Shown in pieces: positions 37,835-48,021 of a stretch of DNA of 64,000 nt. The DNA is from Verrucomicrobiales bacterium (GTDB taxonomy: Bacteria > Verrucomicrobiota > Verrucomicrobiia > Verrucomicrobiales > DEV007): assembly GCA_016795505.1 (NCBI GenBank), contig JAEUHH010000079.1, positions 48,765 through 112,764 on the forward strand, read 5' to 3'. A program made the translations under genes and the position numbers. The notes beneath the pieces were generated by a model. It saw only the letters and a program-made list of their open reading frames with translations. It searched no databases and had not been told where the DNA came from. Every line of letters begins with the position of its first letter. The stretch's first letter is position 1.

Positions 37835-38401
37835 TCACCAGTCTTCCCCACCGCCGCCACCGAACTCGTCGCCGCCACGGCCACGACCGCGGAATCCGCC
37901 GCCGCCGCCGCCACCACCACGACGATCGCCGCGATCACGAAATTCGCCGCCGCCGCCGCCGCTGCGCTCACCACGGTAGCCACCGCCACCGCCGCCGCCA
38001 CGTTGGCCGCCGCCACCACCGCCTCCGCGGTAGCCGCCGCCGCCACCACCGCCTCCGCGGTAGCCGCCACCACCACCACCGCCGCCGCGGTAGCCACCGC
38101 CGCCGCCACCACCCCCGCGGAATCCGCCGCCACCACCACCGCCGCCGCCGCCGCCTCCGCGACGTTCCTCGGCTTCATTGATGCGGAGCGGACGACCGCC
38201 CATGTCCTTGCCATTCAGCGCCTCGAGGGCGGCCTGACCGGACTCGCGGTCGGCAAAGGTGACAAATGCGAAGCCCCGCTGGCGACCGGTCTCGCGATCA
38301 ACGGGGTAGAAAAAATCGGTAAGAGGTTCCCAGGGAGCAAAGATGCTGCGGAGGTCGACCTCGGTGGTCTCGTAAGGGATGTTGCCAACGTAGAGTTTCA
38401 C
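37835..38401 (-). CDS. Second glycine-rich RRM RNA-binding protein
   Basis: 188 residues, starting at GTG 38401. RRM about 1-80: RNP2 LYVGNIPY and RNP1 RGFAFVTF. The remaining 105 residues are Gly-rich with RGG/YRGG repeats, about twice as long as in the paralogue at 23030. RGG boxes bind RNA and promote condensation in other systems. No Shine-Dalgarno sequence is evident; a 9-bp tandem repeat lies just upstream of the start. A strong terminator follows. Confidence 0.92.
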   Translation of the reverse strand: MKLYVGNIPYETTEVDLRSIFAPWEPLTDFFYPVDRETGRQRGFAFVTFADRESGQAALEALNGKDMGGRPLRINEAEERRGGGGGGGGGGGGFRGGGGGGGGYRGGGGGGGGYRGGGGGGGGYRGGGGGGGQRGGGGGGGYRGERSGGGGGEFRDRGDRRGGGGGGGGFRGRGRGGDEFGGGGGEDW

Positions 38402-38410
38402 GGATTACTT

Positions 38411-38432
38411 GCTTGGTTTGCTTGGTTTGCTT
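38411..38432. repeat. 9-bp tandem repeat before the second RRM gene
   Basis: Two full copies and part of a third of GCTTGGTTT (AAACCAAGC on the coding strand), about 10 bp upstream of the GTG start, in the place where a ribosome-binding site would lie. Confidence 0.8.
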
Positions 38433-38636
38433 AAGGAGCCTGTGCCGAACTTCTTTGCTAATTCTCCAGTAGACAAGCCCCTGCAAACGAAAGCGGAACC
38501 CCTGCCTGGCGCTCTAGTGCCGAAAACGGAACAAACTTTTCTGATAGTGACGGAGGGGCGGAACTTCAAAGGCCGCTTCAACAAGGGCAAAGTTTTCTCC
38601 AAATTCCAGCGCGCGCAAGCCCAATTCTCTGACGCG

Positions 38637-41600
38637 TCAACGCCGTCCCCGCAGAGGCCCCACCCGCGGGCGCGCCGGCTTTCCACCCGACGCCACCACC
38701 GGCACCGGGGGCGCCCCGGCTTCGGGATCGCCAGCCAGGGGCTCCGGCTCGGCGGCTGGGACGGAATCCGATACCGCCCCGCTCCCTGCCGATGCCCCGC
38801 CCTTTCGCCAGTCATGGGCATGGACCTCGAATCGACGGGAGCCCGACGGCCCCTCCAGATCGAGTCGCAGCCAGCCATCCTGATTGAGAAAATACAGATC
38901 GGCCTGCCCGGTGTCGTAGGCAAATTCCTTGAGGGTATCGAGGCTGAGGCGGGTGGTGCTCTTTTTGAGCTGGGACCAGCCCTCGGGCAGATCGGCGATG
39001 ACATCGTCCAACTTGGTGACATGGATGCGCCCCGGAGACAGAGCGCGGACCTCGCCGGTGGTTTCGCCAAAAAGCAGCCCCTTGCCCTGGGAGACGAGCT
39101 TGGCGTTCACCTTCCCTTCCATCAGGAAATTCTCCGGCGTCAGTGCCCCGGTGATCGGTCCCATGTTCATGTTGGTGCCGGCGATCCACGCGTCCCAGCG
39201 ACCGAGATCCTCCAGGTAGGCATTGAACTGCCCCTCGGCATAGCCGCCGTAGGCCGAGCCACCGAATCGCCCATAGACGCCTTTTGCATCATAGGTGACG
39301 GAGAGGTAGAGATCCTGCGCCTCGTGTTGTTTCCACACCGCCCGGTCGAGGGTAAAAGTCTGCACCAAATTGTTATCCTGCTGCTTGACCGGGACATTGA
39401 ACTCGATGTCTCCCTTCAACCCGTAGAGATCGAGTTCGAAATCGGGGAATTGGTAAACGTACTGCTGCTCTTTTGGGATCTGGAGTTTCAGAGCGATCTC
39501 GCCCTTGTTCAGGTTCGTGCTGGCAGAGAACGGAAACGGCACGATGCCGAGCGGCTGGCCGGCGGGAGCGATGACGATCTTGCCGAAGTGGGCGTTGATC
39601 TCGTCAATCACCCAGTCCGACGCACCGCCTCCCACCCCGGCGGCCTCGGCCGCGGCGCCACCGATGGCAACGCCCTCGTTTTGTTTCCGGTAGTTGCGCT
39701 GGTAGTCGATCCACCAGAAAAGCCCCTGCCCCACATGAATCGCCGGATGGAGCAGGTCGATCTTTTCGATGCGCTGATTGACCAGGCCGGCTAGGGAGAA
39801 TTCCACGAAGACGGTGGGCAAAAAGGCGACCGTGATGAAGGAATCGTAAGGGTCGCGGATCTCGATGCCGGCGATTTCGATCTTTTGCTGTTGATCCTGA
39901 GCCAGAATGCCAGCCTGACTCAGGGGCACATCGAGGAGCTTGGTCTCGATGCCGAATTCCAGCCCCTCGATCTGCGGGATCAACGCCTGAAACCTCACCT
40001 GGGTCTCAGTGATGGAGACTTCGCCGACGCGCCAGTCTTCCGATTTTGGCGCCACCCCAGCGGCGGCCTGCGGAGCCGGATCGGCTGCGGGAGGCGGCGG
40101 TGCGGGTACCTGGACCGGAGCCGGAGCCCCCTCCTCGCCTGCTTTCTCAGGCGGTGAAGCTTCCCCGCCGGTCACCAGTCGCTGCAGCGCGTCGCCGACC
40201 TGGAACTCCCCGCCCTTTACCTCGATCCGCTCGATCCGCCGGTCCTGTTGCACGCCTTGCGGGGTGAAATCGATGCTCAGTTCGCGCAGCATGGCCACAT
40301 CCTGCTCGGCGATGCCGCCACGCGGGCCTGGCGGCACCCCGGCGGGCTCGGCCGCGGCCACGGGGGGATCCTGCGGAAACAAGCCGCCCAGGCGCTCGGT
40401 CACCGGCGGCGGGGAAACCTCCGTGGCCGGCTTTTCAACAGGCGCCTCGACATCGGCCACCGGCGCCTGCCCGCGATCCCGCACCCGCAGCCGCTCAAAT
40501 CGCAGCCGCAGGGGCCGCTGAAGCGAATCCACTGGCTCGGCGCCCTCAGACGGCAGGGCTGCGAGGGAAAAATCGCCCTGCAAATCGGGCAAGCGTCCGC
40601 CGAAGGCCTTGGCATCGAGTTTCAGCGTGCCGCCGGTCACGGACAGGTCGTCGGCCGCCCAGGGCAAAGCCGGCTCGTCCGCCGTGGCCGGCGTGTCGGC
40701 ACCCGCCGGCTGCCAGTTGCCCAGCCACTCGGGCAGGGTTCCGTCGGTCACCACCAAAGCCGGTCGCTCGATCGCCAGCCGCGAGAGCCGGCGCTGTTTC
40801 AGCAAGTCGGGCAGGGCAAACTCAGCCACCAACCGATCCACCGATGCCACCGGCTGCGCGGGCTCGCGGCCCTCGATGCGCAGTTCGCTGAGCTGAATCG
40901 ATTGCGTCGCCGACTCCGGGGCGCCTTCAGCTTCCAAGCCGGCAGCCGATAGCTCCTTCAGCTCCGCCGTCAGCCCAAAAGACAGCGCCGGCAACGATCG
41001 CCCCTCCCAATCCCATCCCGCTGCGGAAAGCCTCCCGTCCGTCACGCTCACCGCCCCGATTTCCCACGGCGCGGGGGCCTTCTGGCCGGCTCCATCGGGT
41101 GCGCGAGTCCCGCCCACCAACTCGCGAATCTCCCGGGTGCTCTCCGGCGTCAGATTCAGCCGCGGCGCGGTCAGGCGGATCGATTCCAGTCGCCCAAGCG
41201 CCACCAATTTGGCCGGATCGAAGCGGATCTCGATGCCTTCGACCTCCGCCAGCGGCGCGCGGCCCTCGGTGGCTTCACCGACGCGCAGGCCGGAAAAGGC
41301 GAGAGCCAGCGGCTCGTCGGTCTTCAGCCGTTGCCCATCCCAGTGCAGCCCGCGCCAGGAAATGCCGGTCTGGAGCCGGCTGTCGGGGAAAGCCCAGCCG
41401 CCTTTCCCGTCCTGGAATCCCCTCACACGCACCTCGGCATCGCGCAGGCTCAGCGCATTCACCACCACTTCGAAGGGCCGATCGCCCTCGTCTTCTGTGG
41501 CTTCCGGCGTCCCGGCGGCGGGCGCCGGATCGGCGGGAAGCGGCCTCTGCGGCAGCCAATCCGGCGTGACGACCAGTTTCGGCGCATCGATCGCGAATTC

Positions 41601-42365
41601 GCCGATCTCCAGCCCGCGCAAGTCGCTGCGAACCCGCCCCGTGACGGCGATCCGGTCGATGGTCCCGCCTTCGCCGTCCCTGCCAAAACGCAGGTCGTTC
41701 AGCCGGATCGCGAAGGGCTCCAGATTGAGCCAGTCAGCCGAACCGAAATCGATCGGCGGCACCGTGACATCCCACGTGCCCTCCACGCGGGGTCCCCGCG
41801 AGGTATCGATGACCCACGAGCCGCCCACCACCTCGATGCGATCCGTGATGCGCCCCAGCCGCTTCAGGTCGAACGGCGGCGCCTTGGGGCCGGCTTTTCC
41901 ACCCGGCTTTTTCGGTCCCTCGACCAGTCCCAACGTCTCCAGGCTGGCGTCGTCGATGCGCACCGCCGGCCCGCGCAGCACGATCGAGCGGAATCGCCCC
42001 TCGCGGTGCAGTTCGGTGAAATCGTAGGCCAAATCCGCGCCCGCCAGCGTCACCCAGGGCTCGTCATTCGGCCCGGCCAGCGCCCGCGGCGGCCTCACCC
42101 TCACCTGTTCCAGCCGGATCAGGCCCCGCTCCGCCACTTCCACCCGGCCAAAGTCCACCCGATACGGCTGGGCAAAGCGTGACACCGCCAGATTCGCCAG
42201 CCCGGTGAGATTGTGCCACGCGATCACCGCCACCAGCCCGCCGATCAGCAGGGCGGAAAAGGACAGGGCCACGAACCAGCCCGCCAGTTTGATCAGCCAA
42301 CGCCCCAACCACCGACGCCGCACGGTCGCCGGCTTTGGCAGGGCTGTCTCGGGGCTGTCGCTCAT
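38637..42365 (-). CDS. Large AsmA/YdbH-like envelope protein
   Basis: 1,242 residues from ATG 42365. One N-terminal membrane helix (LAGWFVALSFSALLIGGLVAVIAW, about 33-56) and then a very long predicted beta-strand region with repeated phrases of the kind IRLTAPRLNLTPE and LSRLAIERPALVVTDG, typical of AsmA, YdbH and TamB bridge proteins that carry lipid between membranes. Pro/Ala-rich linkers interrupt it near residues 630-690 and 745-785. The C-terminal 450 residues contain the conserved-looking EFSLAGLVNQRIEKIDLLHP and QYVYQFPDFELDLYGLKGD. Assignment to one subfamily is not possible by eye. Confidence 0.75.
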   Translation of the reverse strand: MSDSPETALPKPATVRRRWLGRWLIKLAGWFVALSFSALLIGGLVAVIAWHNLTGLANLAVSRFAQPYRVDFGRVEVAERGLIRLEQVRVRPPRALAGPNDEPWVTLAGADLAYDFTELHREGRFRSIVLRGPAVRIDDASLETLGLVEGPKKPGGKAGPKAPPFDLKRLGRITDRIEVVGGSWVIDTSRGPRVEGTWDVTVPPIDFGSADWLNLEPFAIRLNDLRFGRDGEGGTIDRIAVTGRVRSDLRGLEIGEFAIDAPKLVVTPDWLPQRPLPADPAPAAGTPEATEDEGDRPFEVVVNALSLRDAEVRVRGFQDGKGGWAFPDSRLQTGISWRGLHWDGQRLKTDEPLALAFSGLRVGEATEGRAPLAEVEGIEIRFDPAKLVALGRLESIRLTAPRLNLTPESTREIRELVGGTRAPDGAGQKAPAPWEIGAVSVTDGRLSAAGWDWEGRSLPALSFGLTAELKELSAAGLEAEGAPESATQSIQLSELRIEGREPAQPVASVDRLVAEFALPDLLKQRRLSRLAIERPALVVTDGTLPEWLGNWQPAGADTPATADEPALPWAADDLSVTGGTLKLDAKAFGGRLPDLQGDFSLAALPSEGAEPVDSLQRPLRLRFERLRVRDRGQAPVADVEAPVEKPATEVSPPPVTERLGGLFPQDPPVAAAEPAGVPPGPRGGIAEQDVAMLRELSIDFTPQGVQQDRRIERIEVKGGEFQVGDALQRLVTGGEASPPEKAGEEGAPAPVQVPAPPPPAADPAPQAAAGVAPKSEDWRVGEVSITETQVRFQALIPQIEGLEFGIETKLLDVPLSQAGILAQDQQQKIEIAGIEIRDPYDSFITVAFLPTVFVEFSLAGLVNQRIEKIDLLHPAIHVGQGLFWWIDYQRNYRKQNEGVAIGGAAAEAAGVGGGASDWVIDEINAHFGKIVIAPAGQPLGIVPFPFSASTNLNKGEIALKLQIPKEQQYVYQFPDFELDLYGLKGDIEFNVPVKQQDNNLVQTFTLDRAVWKQHEAQDLYLSVTYDAKGVYGRFGGSAYGGYAEGQFNAYLEDLGRWDAWIAGTNMNMGPITGALTPENFLMEGKVNAKLVSQGKGLLFGETTGEVRALSPGRIHVTKLDDVIADLPEGWSQLKKSTTRLSLDTLKEFAYDTGQADLYFLNQDGWLRLDLEGPSGSRRFEVHAHDWRKGGASAGSGAVSDSVPAAEPEPLAGDPEAGAPPVPVVASGGKPARPRVGPLRGRR

Positions 42366-42437
42366 TCCAACGAGGAAAAGAATTGATCCGATCGAGGCAT
42401 TCGATCCGCCGCCGGAGGCCCGGCGCACTCGGCACCA

Positions 42438-44330
42438 TCACTTGCCGCCCTTCCATCGCAAGATGCGAAAATAAAATTCCGGCTCGATTCCGGCCCGCGT
42501 CGCCACCAGTTCGAAGCGCTCCGGATCATCCAGCCAGCCAAAGCCCTCGGGGATCCCCGCGCGATTCAGTTGGCTGTAGCCATACGCCACCAGCAGGCCC
42601 GCTCCCCGCTCGCGCGCCTCGGCGACCACGGCCTGCAACTCCTCAAACGACGCCGGCGAGCGCAGTTCCGGCACATAGCCGGGCAGCATCTCGCCCCCGT
42701 GCCCATAGCACGCGAACAACACCGGCCCCGGCTCGGCCGCGAACACCTCGGCCACGTCGCGCATCGGCGCGTAGGGACGCGACATCAACACCCGCCACTG
42801 CGGCGCCATCAGCCAGGTCGCCCCGCCCAACGCCAGAGCCGCCAGCCCGACCCGCCATCGGCCCGATCCGAGCCAGTCACCGGCCATACCGATCGCCAGC
42901 ACGCCCGGAATCAGCAGAAAAGTGAGAAATCGCGGGTAAAAGAACGACTGCGACACGGCAAAGACGCCCAACAACGCCGCTCCGGCCGCCAGCGGAGCCA
43001 GCAACAGCCAGAAAGCCGGCCCGGTGCGATCCCGCGACCGCCACAGCGACCACAGGCCCGCCCCGCCGAGGGCAAAAGCCAGCCCCAGCGCCGCCATCAT
43101 CACTCCGACGCCGCCGCGCGACGCCAGATCGGCCAGCCCTTCCGCCTCCGCCATCTGGGGCAGTTCCCAAGTCGTCCCGGCCACCAGCCAGGCCGCCAGA
43201 TCCAACGCCCGCGCCGCATTCAACCCATGATCCTGATGCGCCGCATTCACATCGCCCAGCCAGCGCGTCATTTGCAGCAGGTTCGGGGCGAACAATTGAA
43301 GAAACAGCATCGCCGCCGCCACATTGACCAAAAACAGCCGGCCCAGCGCCGTCCACCGGTCACTCTTGTCCGACCAGCCCCGGAAAATCAGCCCCGCCGC
43401 CACCGCGAAACCCGTCGCCGCCACCACCGCCGCGTGCGGAAAGGCCCAGACCAGCAGCCCCTGATTGATCCCAAACGCCCACCAGGGCCACCAGGACGCG
43501 CGGCCCCGGCGGAACAGCAGCGTCAGCCAGACCAGCCCTGTCGCCGTCAGCAGGATCATCGCGCTGTAGCCCCGCAGGTCGATTCCGTAGCGGATGTGCC
43601 ATGGATGCACCGCCAGCAACAGCGCCCCCAGCAGCCCTGCCAGAGGTCGTCCCCACAGCCAGCCGATCCAGCCCACCGCCCCCACCGCCAGCAGCGAAGC
43701 CAGCCAGTTCGGAAAGCGGAGCGCGAAGTCGCTGAACACGTGGGGCGCATCCGGTTTCGCCACCGTTCGCCAGACCACGTGGCTCAACCGGGCCGGCAGC
43801 GAGGCCGCCGGATGATTCGTCGGGCGCGTGTAGTGCCACAGTGCCCGTTGCCACGATCCGTCGGAAAATCGCCGCTCACTCATTGGCAGTGAGGGATCAC
43901 CGAGATAATAGCCAACCACCGAGAACTTCGCCGGCCACAGCTCGTCCCACCACAGGCTGCGGTGCGCCAGATTCCAGCGCATCGCCCCCGCCAAGGCCAT
44001 CGTCGCCACCAGCGCGCAGATCCAACCCCGCGTCGGCAACAGGCGCGGCAGGGAAAAGCCAGCCGTTCCCACCTCCGCCAAACCGCGTCGCCACAGCGGA
44101 ATGCCCGCCGCCAGCAACGCCGTCACGACGAGATGCCCCAAAGCCGCCCACCACAGCGCGACGGCGAAATCGGCCTCGGGTGGCGCCTTTTTCCCCGCCG
44201 CCACGCGCTTCTCCACCTCCTTAGCCACTTCCCACGGCGAATCCGCCAGCAGCAGGAAAGCCAGCAGGCCCGCCAGGACCAGACCGAATCCGATCCCCCA
44301 TCGTCCCAGTCTGGCGCGCGCCGCATTCAT
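42438..44330 (-). CDS. GT-C fold membrane glycosyltransferase (GT39-like)
   Basis: 630 residues with about eleven membrane helices. The first large periplasmic loop carries HRSLWWDELWPAKF with an acidic pair after the first transmembrane region, and HPWHIRYGIDLRGYSAMIL matches the phrase found in PMT/ArnT-like enzymes. The C-terminal 130 residues are soluble. By family it would move a sugar from a polyprenyl phosphate donor to a lipid, protein or glycan outside the inner membrane. It follows the AsmA-like gene's neighbour on the same strand; the CysQ-like gene precedes it by 24 bp, so the two may be co-transcribed. Confidence 0.85.
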   Translation of the reverse strand: MNAARARLGRWGIGFGLVLAGLLAFLLLADSPWEVAKEVEKRVAAGKKAPPEADFAVALWWAALGHLVVTALLAAGIPLWRRGLAEVGTAGFSLPRLLPTRGWICALVATMALAGAMRWNLAHRSLWWDELWPAKFSVVGYYLGDPSLPMSERRFSDGSWQRALWHYTRPTNHPAASLPARLSHVVWRTVAKPDAPHVFSDFALRFPNWLASLLAVGAVGWIGWLWGRPLAGLLGALLLAVHPWHIRYGIDLRGYSAMILLTATGLVWLTLLFRRGRASWWPWWAFGINQGLLVWAFPHAAVVAATGFAVAAGLIFRGWSDKSDRWTALGRLFLVNVAAAMLFLQLFAPNLLQMTRWLGDVNAAHQDHGLNAARALDLAAWLVAGTTWELPQMAEAEGLADLASRGGVGVMMAALGLAFALGGAGLWSLWRSRDRTGPAFWLLLAPLAAGAALLGVFAVSQSFFYPRFLTFLLIPGVLAIGMAGDWLGSGRWRVGLAALALGGATWLMAPQWRVLMSRPYAPMRDVAEVFAAEPGPVLFACYGHGGEMLPGYVPELRSPASFEELQAVVAEARERGAGLLVAYGYSQLNRAGIPEGFGWLDDPERFELVATRAGIEPEFYFRILRWKGGK

Positions 44331-44354
44331 CTGCCGATTTTCAGGGGCACCGGC

Positions 44355-45125
44355 TCATTCCACCACGAACCACGGATTGAGCAAATTTTCCTTGTTGTAG
44401 CGCAGCGGCTGGCGGCTTTCCCACTCCAGCACCTGCTTGCCCGACTCGCGGACGATCGCATCCGCCGCGCCCGTGTCCCACTCCATCGTCGGCCCGAGCC
44501 GAGGATAGACCTGGGCCGCGCCTTCGGCCACCAGGCAGAGTTTCAGCGAACTGCCGGACGACAAAAACTCGACCACCTTCCCCTGCGCCTCCAGCGCCGC
44601 GACGAAATCCCGCACCTCGTCCGTGAGATGCGACCGGCTCGCCACCACCGTCACCGCGTCGAGGGTGGAGTAATGCGGGCCGCCCGTGAGCCGCTCCGCC
44701 GACCCGCCGCCCACCGAACGCCAGGCCCCGGCGCCCCGTTGGGCCCAGTAAAGCCGATCCGCCACCGGTTGAAAGACCACTCCGGCGACCGGTTCACCAT
44801 GTTCGACCAGCGCAATGTTCACGGTGAACTCACCGTTCCGTTTGATGAACTCCTTCGTCCCATCCAGCGGATCGACCAGCCAGCACCGTTCCCAGTCGGC
44901 GCGCTCGGCATAGGGCAGCGCCCGGGTTTCCTCCGAGATCACCGGAATGTCGGGAAAATGGGCCTGCAACGCCTCCAGAATGACCTCGTTGGAGCGCCGG
45001 TCCGCCTCGGTCAGCGGCGAGGCGTCGTCCTTTACATCCACGGCAAAAGCCGTGCCATAGACTTCCAGGATGGCATCGCCCGCGCGCCGGGCGGTGGCCA
45101 GAAGAGGTTCGATGTCGAGAATCAT
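44355..45125 (-). CDS. cysQ: 3'(2'),5'-bisphosphate nucleotidase / inositol monophosphatase family
   Basis: 256 residues from ATG 45125. Metal-dependent phosphatase with DDASPLTEADRRSNEVI, SEETRALPYAER, the core WLVDPLDGTKEFIKRNGEF and the late TMEWDTGAADAIV. WLVDPLDGTKEFI and ISEET favour CysQ, which hydrolyses 3'-phosphoadenosine 5'-phosphate left over from sulfate assimilation, over plain inositol monophosphatase. No sulfate genes are nearby. Confidence 0.92.
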   Translation of the reverse strand: MILDIEPLLATARRAGDAILEVYGTAFAVDVKDDASPLTEADRRSNEVILEALQAHFPDIPVISEETRALPYAERADWERCWLVDPLDGTKEFIKRNGEFTVNIALVEHGEPVAGVVFQPVADRLYWAQRGAGAWRSVGGGSAERLTGGPHYSTLDAVTVVASRSHLTDEVRDFVAALEAQGKVVEFLSSGSSLKLCLVAEGAAQVYPRLGPTMEWDTGAADAIVRESGKQVLEWESRQPLRYNKENLLNPWFVVE

Positions 45126-45155
45126 GAACGAATGAGGAGGAAAAAGAGGGTCGAA

Positions 45156-45206
45156 TTTCCGATGAAACAGGGTTGGATCGCCGATGCAACAGGGTTGGAT
45201 CGGAAT
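45156..45206. repeat. Palindromic dispersed element, copy E (intergenic)
   Basis: Two half units: CCGATGAAACAGGGTTGGAT and CCGATGCAACAGGGTTGGAT, ending CGGAA. This is the least diverged pair in the window. It lies 30 bp upstream of the cysQ start. Confidence 0.85.
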
Positions 45207-45315
45207 CCCCGCCGCACCTCCCACCCGCCACCGGGCCGGACCGCCGCTACCTGACGCCCCATCCGCCGCCGGGATCAAGACGGAAATCGGCCCGACGCCG
45301 ACTCGGGCCCGGGAA

Positions 45316-47955
45316 TCACTTGAGACCGTCGATCTGATTTTTGCTCCACTCCAGCGCCTGACTGGCCTGGGTGTCTTTGGGATTGGCCTGGAGGTAGGCT
45401 TCCCAGGTTTTGCGGGCATTCTCGAACGCACCGCGGGCGGCGGCCTTGTCGCCACTTTGCGCGAGGAGATAGCCGACCTGCCCCTGGATCTGGGCATAAA
45501 GCCGGCGGTACTCGGCATTGGTGCCGTCGACCTCGAGGAGCTTCTGGATGAGCTGGTCGGCTTCGCCCAAAGTGGTGCGGGCGGCGGTGACTTCATTGCG
45601 ATCGACCTGGAGGTCGGCGAGGCTGGATTTGCGCCGGGCGAGAGCGTAGCGGAGTTCGTCGGGAGCCGACTGGCCGCTGCCGTTGCCATTCACCAGCGGC
45701 TCGAGGACGGCGATGGCTTTGTGCTCCCAGTCGAGGGCGGAGGCGGCCTGGTTGCCATCGCGCTGCTTCTGGGCGAGAGCACCGTAGCACTCGGAGAGAG
45801 AGGTGAACACCTCGGTGCGGTGGCGATTTTCCGGCTTGGCGGCGATTTCGGCGAGGACTTTGGCGGAGGCGGTCAGCTTTTCGAGATTGTCCTCGTCGAG
45901 GGCGACCTCGGCCAGAGTGGTGGCGAGACCGTACTGGTAGTCGGCGACGGCGCCATTGAGCTGCACGGCATCGGCGAACAGTTCGGCCGCCTGGTGATAG
46001 GTCTCCTTGACCCCCTCGGTCGCTCCGCTGAGGCGCATCAGGTCCGCGGTGGCGGCGGTGGTGCGGGCCAACCCGCCGACGACGCGATGATCGCGGGGCG
46101 ACTGTTGTTTGAGGGCGAGAAAAATGCGCAGGGCCTCCTGCAGAGCCGTGCGGGCAGCGGTAAAATCGCGCCCGGCCCGGTGAAAGTCGGCCTGGAGGAT
46201 GCGGGCGTCGGCGATGCGCAGGGCGGGCTCGGGATTGGTGGGCTCGGCAGAGGAAACGGAAACCCAGAGCTTGATGGCCTCATCGAGAGCCAGCAGGCCG
46301 GCATCAGGCTGATTGCGGGCCCGGGCGATCTCGGCGAGGCGGCTGTTGACCATGGCGAGGGCGCGGACGACATCGGGCCGGGGAGTGGAGCCGCTGCGGG
46401 CCTGCTCCAGACGCAGCCGGGCGGTGAGGAAGTCGGACTCGGCGCGCCCGTAGTCGCCCAGCTCGAAGTGGATCTCGCCGAGGAAGCGGGCGGCTTTGGC
46501 CGACGACTCGACGAAGTCGGGCGCCGTGCCGTAGAGCTGGAGGAGATTCTGGTAATAAGCAGCCGCCTCGCCGAGGGCGTTGCGCCGGGCTTCGGCAAAG
46601 CCGGGCACGTCGCTGTCGCGGGTCTCCAGAACGAGCTCGAAGAAGCGGTCGCCATTGTCCTGGGAGGCGACGACGAGCTGGCGGGCCTGACGCATCTGCT
46701 CGAGCAGGCTCTCGCGGATCTCCTCGGTTTTGGCTTTTTCTTTCTCGATGACTTCCTGGCTCTTGTTGCGCAGGGCATCGAGCTGCTTCTTGGCCTTTTC
46801 CTTCTCGGCGGCGGTCTGGATCAGGGTGGTCTGGATGCGGGCCTCCTGCTGCTGGGCGCCGGCTTCGGTGACGTTGATGGCATTCTTGGCCATGCGCCAC
46901 TCGGCAAAAAAGATGGCGGCGGCGATGGCTCCGACCAGGGACACCGCTCCAGCCCCGACGGCGGCCTGCTGCCAGCGGGCGGCACGCTTGAGGACGCGGT
47001 GACGCCCCTCGGCGGCCTTTTTCTCCATCTCCAGGATGGCGAGATGGTGATCGCACTCGGCAAAGGCGGCCACGACATCCCGCATGTCCGGGTAGCGGTC
47101 GCGGGGATCGACGGCGAGGCAGCGGTCGATGATCTTGCGGCGGCGCTCCTCGCCCTCATCGGCGGGAGGATTGGGCCAGAGGATTTTTTCCTCTTCGACG
47201 ATCCAGTCCACATAGCGCTCGGGCTGGTCGAGCACGGTGCCGAATGCGGCGGCGGGCCGGTGGCTGAATCCCTGGATCTCGCGCAGGTGACTTTGATACT
47301 GGGCCTCGAGCCGCGGCAGCCGGCCGGTGAGGAGGAGGTAGGCGGTGACGCCGAACGCGTAAACGTCCCAGCGTTTTCCCGCCCCATGCGAGGGATCGCC
47401 GCTGTCGAGCTGCTCGGGGCTGGCGAAAAAGCCGAGGCTGCCCATCTCGAGGTACTGCAGGCCGGTCAGGTAGCCCTGGCCCCAGTCGGTGATCTTGATC
47501 TGCCACTGGTCGGGATCGTGTCCCGTGAGGAAGATGTTCGAGGGCTTGAGTCCGGCGTGGATGACTTCCTGCCGGTGGGCGAAGGCGACGGCCTCGGCGA
47601 TCTGATCGATGAGCCGCATGGCCTGCGGCGCCGGGAGGGTGCCGAGGTGATCCTCGAGGGAGTGCGAATGCCATTCCCCGGTCTTGCCATCGCGCTGACC
47701 ATAATAGGGCGAGATGTAGTAATACGGATACTCGGTGAGGTTGTATCCGTAAACGTCGGCCAGCCCGGGGTGGCGCTCCTTGCTGGTGAGGGTGCGCAGG
47801 CAGGTGCCGACGAGGCCGGGATTGATAGACTGGGCTTTGAGAAACTTCACCACCCGCGTCTCGCGCTCCTGAAAGGTGCAGCGCACGGCGAGGCCGCAGG
47901 CGCCTTCGCCGATCAGCTCATCGTAGCGGTAGTCTGGAAGTTCCGGGAGCTTCAT
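45316..47955 (-). CDS. Kinase-like membrane protein with TPR-type C-terminus, catalytic Asp missing
   Basis: 879 residues. Kinase fold about 10-310: Gly loop GEGACG, strand-3 Lys37 (VVKF), HAGLKPSN at 133-140 in the place of HRDLKPxN, DWG (157-159) for DFG, SPEQL for APE. The catalytic-loop Asp is Gly135, so phosphotransfer is doubtful. One membrane helix lies near 345-370, followed by a coiled coil (about 385-430) and TPR-like repeats to the end (GDYGRAESDFLTARLRLEQA; KAAARGAFENARKTWEAYLQ). Topology suggests an intracellular kinase-like head and an external TPR scaffold. It forms a set with 48022 and 48582 on the same strand. Confidence 0.85.
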   Translation of the reverse strand: MKLPELPDYRYDELIGEGACGLAVRCTFQERETRVVKFLKAQSINPGLVGTCLRTLTSKERHPGLADVYGYNLTEYPYYYISPYYGQRDGKTGEWHSHSLEDHLGTLPAPQAMRLIDQIAEAVAFAHRQEVIHAGLKPSNIFLTGHDPDQWQIKITDWGQGYLTGLQYLEMGSLGFFASPEQLDSGDPSHGAGKRWDVYAFGVTAYLLLTGRLPRLEAQYQSHLREIQGFSHRPAAAFGTVLDQPERYVDWIVEEEKILWPNPPADEGEERRRKIIDRCLAVDPRDRYPDMRDVVAAFAECDHHLAILEMEKKAAEGRHRVLKRAARWQQAAVGAGAVSLVGAIAAAIFFAEWRMAKNAINVTEAGAQQQEARIQTTLIQTAAEKEKAKKQLDALRNKSQEVIEKEKAKTEEIRESLLEQMRQARQLVVASQDNGDRFFELVLETRDSDVPGFAEARRNALGEAAAYYQNLLQLYGTAPDFVESSAKAARFLGEIHFELGDYGRAESDFLTARLRLEQARSGSTPRPDVVRALAMVNSRLAEIARARNQPDAGLLALDEAIKLWVSVSSAEPTNPEPALRIADARILQADFHRAGRDFTAARTALQEALRIFLALKQQSPRDHRVVGGLARTTAATADLMRLSGATEGVKETYHQAAELFADAVQLNGAVADYQYGLATTLAEVALDEDNLEKLTASAKVLAEIAAKPENRHRTEVFTSLSECYGALAQKQRDGNQAASALDWEHKAIAVLEPLVNGNGSGQSAPDELRYALARRKSSLADLQVDRNEVTAARTTLGEADQLIQKLLEVDGTNAEYRRLYAQIQGQVGYLLAQSGDKAAARGAFENARKTWEAYLQANPKDTQASQALEWSKNQIDGLK

Positions 47956-48021
47956 TCCCTGGTGCGGGCCATCGGGGGGATCTGTCGCGGGGGGCGGCGG
48001 CGGCTGGTCTCGATGGGGATT

